A program made the translations under genes and the position numbers. The notes beneath the pieces are model-generated. The model was given only the letters and a program-made list of their open reading frames with translations, was not told the origin of the DNA and made no database searches. Of a DNA stretch of 19,590 nt, positions 1 through 5,624 are shown in pieces. Source of the stretch: JBEBGV01 sp040081265 (lineage in GTDB: Bacteria; Acidobacteriota; Vicinamibacteria; Vicinamibacterales; UBA2999). How positions within the stretch are numbered: position 1 is the stretch's first letter; every line of letters starts with the position of its first letter. Where the stretch lies: positions 1-19,590 of the forward strand of contig JBEBGV010000080.1 in the NCBI GenBank assembly GCA_040081265.1, read 5' to 3'.

Positions 1-149
1 GCGCCGCCGTGAGCCCATTCGGCCCCGATCCAAGGGAGGCGCTGAGGTCGGCAGCGTCCCGACTCCAGTACGGTGCGGTGGTGTCAGGGGACGCAGCAGG
101 TGGGTTCATCTGCGTGCATCGCCCGCCTGACGAAACCGGTCGAGTGTGA
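1..149 (+). CDS. 3' end of a protein gene cut by the window edge (unidentified)
   Basis: The third plus-strand frame is open from base 3 to a TGA at 147-149 and encodes about 48 residues. They read AAVSPFGPDPREALRSAASR, then a segment with LQYGAVVSGDAAGGFICVHR, then a PPDETGRV tail. The composition is protein-like and the third codon positions are mostly G or C, as in the neighbouring genes, but frame 2 is also open to about base 129. I do not recognise a family. If real, this is the C-terminus of a gene that begins upstream of the window. It is too short to be sure. Confidence 0.3.
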   Translation, partial: AAVSPFGPDPREALRSAASRLQYGAVVSGDAAGGFICVHRPPDETGRV

Positions 150-164
150 ACTTGACCGGTCGAG
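135..164. repeat. Two direct copies of ACCGGTCGAG, 20 bp apart
   Basis: ACCGGTCGAG occurs at 135-144 and again at 155-164, exactly 20 bp apart start to start. Each copy contains the palindrome ACCGGT. The pair lies about 110 bp upstream of the next gene. Two-turn spacing would suit a pair of operator sites, but that is inference. It could equally be a small chance duplication. Confidence 0.35.
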
Positions 165-273
165 AGCCGTGGGTATCGATCGCCATCTGCATCTCTATGT
201 CGCGCGGCTGTGAATGACTCTCGGGGAGCAACCGTCCGTGAAACTTCCAAGCGGCATAGAATCTCGTCCTGCG

Positions 274-879
274 ATGAAGGTCTACGAATACATCGATCCG
301 GACGCCTTCAGGCCTCGATCTCACCCGTGGATAGACGGTGAATCCGACCCGGCACACAGGTACTACGATTTCCGTACCAGCCCCGAACTCATCCGGTCGT
401 CCCTCGAGGACCTGCAGGAGTGGAGCGCCTACCCTGCGACCGAGACCTTCTATCGGCTCCTCGAGTGGCTCAATGGCTCCGCGTCGGTGTTCGAGTCCAA
501 TGACTGTGCCTTCAGCGGCGCGAGTGCCAATACGAGTGCGCAGTTCTCCAAGCGCCTGCAGTGTTCCGGCCGCCTGATGATTCTCTACCGCGACCTGGCG
601 CTGAATATATCGCCGGAGCAGATTCACCGGTTGACCAACGCCGTCGCTCATGCCCTGGGACGAACCGATCACGCATTCGAATGGGGCGCGATCGGCGTCA
701 CGATCATGCCGGTCAGATTCACGACCCTGCCAGGGCCCCCAGAACGGCAGCGGGGACAGCAGCTCATGTTGTCGTTCTGGGCCTGGGGAGAAGACGTCAG
801 TGAGGTCATGACCAACCTCGATCGCACCTTTCGCAACCTGACGGGGGTGCTTGAAACGTTATCCGATGAGTTCCGCTGA
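274..879 (+). CDS. Conserved-looking hypothetical protein, ~201 aa
   Basis: I do not recognise this family. From the ATG at 274 the protein begins MKVYEYIDPDAFRPRSHPWI and is rich in Trp, Tyr and Phe. It has no signal peptide or membrane segment, so it is probably soluble and cytoplasmic. The middle (HRYYDFRTSPELIRSSLEDL...SAYPATETFYRLLEWLNG) and the end (LSFWAWGEDVSEVMTNLDRT) look like a folded alpha/beta protein. An in-frame ATG at 214 would add 20 residues; neither start has a clear Shine-Dalgarno sequence, and 274 is chosen because the sequence looks well ordered from there. The exporter gene starts about 20 bp after the stop on the same strand, so the two may be co-transcribed. The opposite-strand frame is open here too, but its translation is far less protein-like. 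Confidence 0.65.
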   Translation: MKVYEYIDPDAFRPRSHPWIDGESDPAHRYYDFRTSPELIRSSLEDLQEWSAYPATETFYRLLEWLNGSASVFESNDCAFSGASANTSAQFSKRLQCSGRLMILYRDLALNISPEQIHRLTNAVAHALGRTDHAFEWGAIGVTIMPVRFTTLPGPPERQRGQQLMLSFWAWGEDVSEVMTNLDRTFRNLTGVLETLSDEFR

Positions 880-899
880 AGGACCTACAATACCGCGTG

Positions 900-2150
900 A
901 TGCGCGGCCTTGCGCCGCCCGTGTGGCGCGACTCCAACTTCAACAAGATCTGGGTCGGCGAGATCGTCTCGTCACTCGGATCGGGAATCACGACGCTCGC
1001 GCTGCCCCTCATCGCGATTGGAGCGCTGCAGGCTGGCGCCTCAGAGATGGGGATCCTGGGCGCCGCCAGCACCTCCTCATTCATCGTCTTTGGCCTGCTC
1101 GCCGGGGTCATCGTCGATCGTGCACCCAGGCGTCTTGTCCTGGCCGTCACGTCCTGTGCGGCTGCGGCCGTCGTCGCCTCCATTCCCGTCGCGTCCTCGC
1201 TCGGCATCCTCGACATCCGGCAGCTCTACATGGTCGCCTTCGCCGCGGGATGCGTGTCAGTGGTGGCGGACGTGGCGTTCCAGGCCATCCTGCCGCAGGT
1301 CGTCGGGCGAGACCGCGTCCTCGAAGGGAATGCGATTCTTCGCACGACAGGGGCCGTGACCGAGATCGTCGGGCCAGGCCTCGCGGGCGTATTGATTCAG
1401 TTACTCACGGCTCCAATCGCGATCGTGGTCGACGCGTGCTCCTTTCTGGCCGCGGGCGTACTCGCGTTGTTCGTCCGAACGACCGAACCACCGCCGCGCC
1501 CGAGAGGCCGAATACGCTCGGACGTCGTTGAAGGCTTGCGTTTCGTGGTCTCGACGCCGGCGCTCCGCGCCATCGCCCTCGGCGGGGGGATGCACAACGT
1601 GTTTCAAAATGGAGCGTTCGCAGCGATCTACATCCTGTTCGTGACCGACAGACTCGGTCTGTCGCCCGTCCAGCTCGGTTTCGTGCTCGCGTCCAGCGGA
1701 CCGGGCGCGCTCATGGGAGCCCTGGTGGCCGCGCGCTATCGACGCCTGGTCGGACTGAGAGCCTCGCTGATCCAGACGCAGGTTGTCACGGCAGTCGCGC
1801 GGGCGCTGGTGCCGGCTGCCGTCTTCCTCTCGCAGCCTGTCGCTGCGCTGGTTGTCGGCGAGTTTGTCCTGGGGTTTGCGCGATCGGTCTTCAACGTGAA
1901 TCAGGTGTCGTTCCGGCAGGCCATCACACCGGATCACCTCCAGGGCCGGATGGCGGCCAGCATCAGGTTCCTGTTGTGGGTGCTGGTGCCACTCGGGTCG
2001 CTTGCGGGCGGCTTCGGTGCGGCACGAATCGGGATCACGCCGATGCTCTGCATCGCGGTCGGAGGAATACTGCTGGCAGCGGGCTGGTTTGTCCTTGTGC
2101 CAGGGGACGAGAAACCCGATACCGCACAGGTGCAAGGAAGCGAGGGCTAA
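900..2150 (+). CDS. MFS transporter, probable drug/siderophore-type exporter
   Basis: About 416 residues form twelve hydrophobic segments, the usual major facilitator size. An MFS motif A lies between helices 2 and 3 (GLLAGVIVDRAPRRLVL, near residues 60-76), with the Asp and Arg-Arg of that loop. The N-terminus (WRDSNFNKIWVGEIVSSLGS) and a similar loop in the second half resemble the EntS/MFS_3 branch, which exports siderophores, drugs or macrolides by proton antiport in the inner membrane. The substrate cannot be read from sequence. A GTG directly precedes the ATG (897-902), so either could start the protein. A TACAAT hexamer at 886-891 could be a -10 element, but no matching -35 is visible. 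The stop overlaps the stop of the convergent pmbA-like gene by 4 bp. Confidence 0.85.
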   Translation: MRGLAPPVWRDSNFNKIWVGEIVSSLGSGITTLALPLIAIGALQAGASEMGILGAASTSSFIVFGLLAGVIVDRAPRRLVLAVTSCAAAAVVASIPVASSLGILDIRQLYMVAFAAGCVSVVADVAFQAILPQVVGRDRVLEGNAILRTTGAVTEIVGPGLAGVLIQLLTAPIAIVVDACSFLAAGVLALFVRTTEPPPRPRGRIRSDVVEGLRFVVSTPALRAIALGGGMHNVFQNGAFAAIYILFVTDRLGLSPVQLGFVLASSGPGALMGALVAARYRRLVGLRASLIQTQVVTAVARALVPAAVFLSQPVAALVVGEFVLGFARSVFNVNQVSFRQAITPDHLQGRMAASIRFLLWVLVPLGSLAGGFGAARIGITPMLCIAVGGILLAAGWFVLVPGDEKPDTAQVQGSEG

Positions 2151-3532
2151 CTCGCCTCGCTGACCGAACTCATGTTGAAGCGTTCGATGCGAAGCGCTGG
2201 CGCCTTCGAGCGGAGGAACTCGTCGTGCTCGCGCGGCAGCGCAAGACCGGATCGTCCCGTCTGCGTCGCCTGTGCCAGCGCAGCAATCGGGCTCATGTTC
2301 CAGCGGAAGTTGTTGACGGCGCCTTTCACCTGGCCCCCTTCAACGAGAAACACGCCGTCGCGCGTCAGCCCGGTGAGCAGCGCCGATTGCGGGTCGACGG
2401 TGCGGATATACCAGAAGCAGGTGACGAGCAGGGCACGATCCGTCTGCGCGATCATCTCGGCCGTCGTCGGTCCGTTCCCCGCGACGATGAGGTTGTTCAC
2501 GTAGGGGATGACAGGGGTATTGCCTTTGGCGGCCCAATACCGCGGCGTCACGAGGTTCTGCAGGACCCCATCGCGCACCCACTCTGACCGCGTCAGCTCG
2601 AGGCCGTTGTCGAACACCGACGACGCGCCGCCGGAATCGACCCCGCAGTGAAACGGCGTCGCCTCGATGCCGGGCTCGCGCGGATCCGAATAGATCGTCA
2701 CGTCGCCGAAGAGCCGCTCGCCGATGCGCGTGCCGCCTCCTGGCTTCGAGTACGGGCTGCGCCCTTCATCGGCATCACGCCGCGTCATGAACCAGTAGGC
2801 CGCAATCGCGAGATCCGCGACGGGGGACGGCTCGAGCAGCACTTCGTACGAGCCGGCGGGGACATCGATGCGACGGCTGGCCCAGGCGAGCCGCTGCCGC
2901 AGGGTGTCGAACATCTCGCGCAGATCGATGTCCAGAAAATCGTGCGTCACCTGGCCAACCCATGATGATCGCCTGAAGTCGGGCGTCTTGCCGGTGATCT
3001 CGACTTTCCCGATGCGCTCGGTATCGCGCCGCCTCACACCGGTAGAGGTGGCGACAAGGGTCGTGGTCGTCTGGAACTCGGAGTAGCCGAATGTCGCGAT
3101 TCCGGCGCTCCGTGCGCTGTCGTAAAACGCCCGCAGTTGCGGCACGAGCGGATCGAACACGTGAATGTCGGAGTCGGCAAGCGGCGCGTGCCAGTCGTCA
3201 GGCGTGCCCCGAGCGCCGTCGAGGGGCTTACCCGTGCCTTCGAGCAGCGGCATGTAATCCGGTGCCTCGGGGCGGCGCTCGCACGCAGCCTCCGACTCGC
3301 GCACAACCTCCTCGAGCCGCTCGGCAGGGAAGTGCGTTCGCGTTACCGAGCCGACCTTGTGCCCGGCAATCGAGATCACCGTCAACTGCGCGTCGTCGGC
3401 ATCGCCGTTGGTTGTGACAGTGTTGTCGGCCCAGCGGATGTTGACGGTCGCAACGCGTCGTGCAATCACGATGCACGCATCCGCCTTCGACAGGCGCAGC
3501 ACCTGGTCGATGATGTCCTGGAGGGTACTCAG
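2147..3532 (-). CDS. pmbA: TldE/PmbA-type subunit of TldD/E metalloprotease
   Basis: This is the non-catalytic partner of TldD. The TldD/TldE heterodimer is a zinc-dependent protease that degrades unfolded peptides, matures some RiPPs (microcin B17) and removes the antitoxin CcdA. Recognisable segments are the N-terminal LSKADACIVIARRVATVNIR, then YMPLLEGTGKPLDG, then the VPAGSYEVLLEPSPVADLAI block. That block aligns with the metal-site region of TldD but has no HExxxH, as expected for TldE. The C-terminus has NLIVAGNGPTTAEMIAQTDR and GLTRDGVFLVEGGQVKGAVN. The open frame runs back to 3634, but the protein-like part begins at a CTG (3532-3530) 4 nt after AGGAGGG. That CTG forms a CTGA overlap with the tldD stop. 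It gives 461 aa, a normal family length. No ATG, GTG or TTG lies in frame at this junction. Confidence 0.88.
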   Translation of the reverse strand: MSTLQDIIDQVLRLSKADACIVIARRVATVNIRWADNTVTTNGDADDAQLTVISIAGHKVGSVTRTHFPAERLEEVVRESEAACERRPEAPDYMPLLEGTGKPLDGARGTPDDWHAPLADSDIHVFDPLVPQLRAFYDSARSAGIATFGYSEFQTTTTLVATSTGVRRRDTERIGKVEITGKTPDFRRSSWVGQVTHDFLDIDLREMFDTLRQRLAWASRRIDVPAGSYEVLLEPSPVADLAIAAYWFMTRRDADEGRSPYSKPGGGTRIGERLFGDVTIYSDPREPGIEATPFHCGVDSGGASSVFDNGLELTRSEWVRDGVLQNLVTPRYWAAKGNTPVIPYVNNLIVAGNGPTTAEMIAQTDRALLVTCFWYIRTVDPQSALLTGLTRDGVFLVEGGQVKGAVNNFRWNMSPIAALAQATQTGRSGLALPREHDEFLRSKAPALRIERFNMSSVSEAS

Positions 3533-5028
3533 TGTCCCTCCTGCGCGGTGTTGAGGATGTTGACCTGCCTGAAGAGCGCCGCCGGGCATCCATGCGACAC
3601 GGGCGCAATCTGTCCGGGCTGCCCCTTGCCGCAATTGAAGGCGCCGCCGAGCACATAGGTCGACGGTCCGCCAACCGCTTCGAGCGAGTTCCAGAAGTCA
3701 GTCGTGCGGGACTGGTAGGCGACGTCCTTTACCTGCCCGACGATCTTGCCGCCGCGCACCTGGAAGAACTTCTGGCCCGTGAATTGAAAATTGTCGCGCT
3801 GCATGTCGATCGACCAGCTCTTGTCGCCGACGATGTAGAGGCCTTCGTCCATGCCCGACAGCAGATCGCTGAGCGTGATCGGCTTCTGGCTCGCGCTGAG
3901 CGAGACGTTGGGCATGCGCTGCAGGGGCACGCGGCCCGCCTGGTCGGCGAAGGCGCAGCCGTTCGAACGACCAAATCGCTGCTTGTGCGCCATCTGGCGA
4001 TCGAGCTGGTAGCCCACGAGGACGCCGTCGCGCACGATGTCCCACGTCTGCGTCGCCACCCCTTCATCGTCGTAGCCGACAGTCGAGAGACCGTGTTCCA
4101 CCTGCCTGTCGCCGGTCACGTGCATCATCGGCGCACCGAACTGCAGCGTGTTCAGCTTGTCGAGCGTGGCGAATGATGTGCCGGCGTAGTTGGCCTCGTA
4201 TCCGAGCACACGGTCCAGCTCTGTCGAGTGGCCGATCGACTCGTGAATCGTCAGCCAGAGATTGGTGGGATCGATGACGATGTCATAGCGGCCCGGCGCG
4301 ACCGACGGGGACTTCATCTTCTGCTCGAGGAGCGAGGGAATCTCCAGCGCGTCCTTGTTCCAGTCGTACCCGGTGGTGAAGTACTCCCATCCCGTGCCGG
4401 CTGGTGGCGCGGCGTTTCCCATCGTCTCGAACGCACCGGTGGATTTGTCGATGCGGACGGCGGTCAGATCGCCTTCTACCCGTACCCGCTGCTGCGTGAT
4501 GCGCGATCCGGCGAGCGAGGCGAAGTACTTCTGCTCGCGGACGAGCTTTACGTGCGACGTGACTCGGTCGATCAGCTTCGACGCGAGCGCGCGGTCGTTG
4601 AGCGACAGCAGAAACTCGATCTTCTGATCTTCAGGGACGGTGAATGGGTCGATGTCGTAGCTCGAGACGTAGGTGTCCTGATACACCGGTTCGTCGGCGA
4701 GGGTCACCGGCTCGGTGTTGAGGGAGGCCAGGGTTGTGGCAACGTCAACCGCTCGCGCCGCGACGGCGGCGACCGCCTCGGTCGTCAGGTCGATTCCGGC
4801 GGCGAATCCCCAGGCGCCGGTGCACACCACGCGCACGCTGAACCCGATACTCTCGGTCTCGACCGACGTCTGCAGCTCGCGATCGCGGGCGACGATGACG
4901 TGGTGGCGCAGGCGCTCGATGCGAAAGTCGGCGTAGGTGGCGCCGCGCGTCCTGGCGACAGTCAGGGCCACGTCCGCGAGGCGATCGAGCGGCAGCGCGA
5001 GAAATGTCGGGTCGATGGCGCGCGTCAT
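3529..5028 (-). CDS. tldD: TldD metalloprotease (catalytic subunit)
   Basis: This is the catalytic subunit of the TldD/TldE zinc protease, cytoplasmic in known systems. Its HExxxH motif (IHESIGHSTELD) puts the zinc ligands at His262 and His267 and the catalytic Glu at 263. The N-terminal alpha/beta domain (DFRIERLRHHVIVARDRELQ) and the C-terminal block GGAFNCGKGQPGQIAPVSHG are typical of the family. Length is 499 aa from the ATG at 5028, close to the usual 460-500. That ATG shares an ATGA with the stop of the upstream mgtC-like gene, which supports it over a start 7 codons earlier and indicates translational coupling. The pmbA/tldE partner follows directly. No RiPP precursor or modifying enzyme was seen nearby, so the substrate is unknown. 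Confidence 0.93.
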   Translation of the reverse strand: MTRAIDPTFLALPLDRLADVALTVARTRGATYADFRIERLRHHVIVARDRELQTSVETESIGFSVRVVCTGAWGFAAGIDLTTEAVAAVAARAVDVATTLASLNTEPVTLADEPVYQDTYVSSYDIDPFTVPEDQKIEFLLSLNDRALASKLIDRVTSHVKLVREQKYFASLAGSRITQQRVRVEGDLTAVRIDKSTGAFETMGNAAPPAGTGWEYFTTGYDWNKDALEIPSLLEQKMKSPSVAPGRYDIVIDPTNLWLTIHESIGHSTELDRVLGYEANYAGTSFATLDKLNTLQFGAPMMHVTGDRQVEHGLSTVGYDDEGVATQTWDIVRDGVLVGYQLDRQMAHKQRFGRSNGCAFADQAGRVPLQRMPNVSLSASQKPITLSDLLSGMDEGLYIVGDKSWSIDMQRDNFQFTGQKFFQVRGGKIVGQVKDVAYQSRTTDFWNSLEAVGGPSTYVLGGAFNCGKGQPGQIAPVSHGCPAALFRQVNILNTAQEGH

Positions 5029-5465
5029 TGATCGTGGTCCTTGCCCCACTTGGAGAAGTGGGGAATGCGGGGGACGACCACGGCGTAGACCGCGGCGACC
5101 AGCGCGATCACATACCAGCCGAAACCAATCGCCATGCCGATCGCCGCGGCGAACCAGACGGCGGCCGCGGTCGTCAGGTTGGTAATGGTCCCGGAATCAC
5201 TCTTCAGAATCATTCCCGCTCCCAGGAAGCCGATCCCCGAGATGACCTGCGCGGCGATGCGCGCGGGGCTGTTCGGATCAACGGCCATGGACAGGAACGT
5301 AAAGAGCGCCGCACCGCCGATGACGAAGCAGTGTGTGCTGATCCCTGCCGGCTTGTTCCGCGATTCGCGCTCGACGCCGATGAGGACGCCGCATATGACT
5401 GACGTCGCCAGGCGGGTGAGGAACGCGATTTCGTGACCGCTGACCAGATCGTCCCAATTGAGCAT
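5025..5465 (-). CDS. MgtC/SapB family inner-membrane protein
   Basis: A small membrane protein of about 146 aa. The family signature is clear: FLTRLATSVICGVLIGVERE, then NKPAGISTHCFVIGGAALFT, then a helix with AQVISGIGFLGAGMILKSD and TNLTTAAAVWFAAAIGMAIG. These are the four to five helices of the MgtC N-terminal domain. The soluble C-terminal domain of Salmonella MgtC is absent and the chain ends PRIPHFSKWGKDHDQ. In other bacteria MgtC is linked to Mg2+ limitation and F-ATPase control; the role here is unknown. Start choice is uncertain: ATG 5465 fits the family best, and ATG 5507 adds 14 residues and has a weak GGGA. The strong AGGAGG further upstream is out of frame. It is first gene of the tldD-pmbA operon through an ATGA overlap. 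Confidence 0.85.
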   Translation of the reverse strand: MLNWDDLVSGHEIAFLTRLATSVICGVLIGVERESRNKPAGISTHCFVIGGAALFTFLSMAVDPNSPARIAAQVISGIGFLGAGMILKSDSGTITNLTTAAAVWFAAAIGMAIGFGWYVIALVAAVYAVVVPRIPHFSKWGKDHDQ

Positions 5466-5528
5466 GCGCAGGTCGTATAGACGCCCGCGGCCGGCCCGAA
5501 GATCCATGAAGTCCCAGACGCGAGCGTC

Positions 5529-5573
5529 GCAATCGGTTTCACAACTCCTCCTGGCAGGATACCTGCCGATTGC
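5529..5573 (-). promoter_or_regulatory. Nested inverted repeats around a strong SD in the mgtC-like leader
   Basis: Read on the minus strand, the leader holds GCAATCGG (5573-5566), then a 6-bp hairpin GGCAGG-TAT-CCTGCC (5567-5553), then AGGAGG (5552-5547) with a GTG four bases later, then CCGATTGC (5536-5529). The outer 8-nt arms are perfectly complementary, but they share two bases with the inner hairpin. The two folds therefore compete. The outer pairing would enclose the ribosome-binding site. This looks like a regulated leader, but only the sequence pattern is visible. Confidence 0.4.
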
Positions 5574-5624
5574 TTGATCGTGGGCCCCCGACCGGCTTCT
5601 CTCCGGTGAGTCGCGGCGCGAAAA

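Noticed and set aside
106..672. Minus-strand 188-aa open frame opposite the first hypothetical gene
   Set aside because: Its residues are Arg/Gly-rich with no domain pattern, while the plus-strand frame has normal aromatic and hydrophobic spacing.
3532..5031. Long plus-strand open frames across tldD (for example 3532-4176 and 4228-5031)
   Set aside because: They are antisense shadows of tldD, which has clear catalytic motifs. High GC content leaves the opposite strand open.
2147..5507. RiPP or microcin biosynthesis cluster around tldD/pmbA
   Set aside because: No precursor peptide, YcaO, radical SAM or lanthipeptide enzyme is present in the flanking genes.
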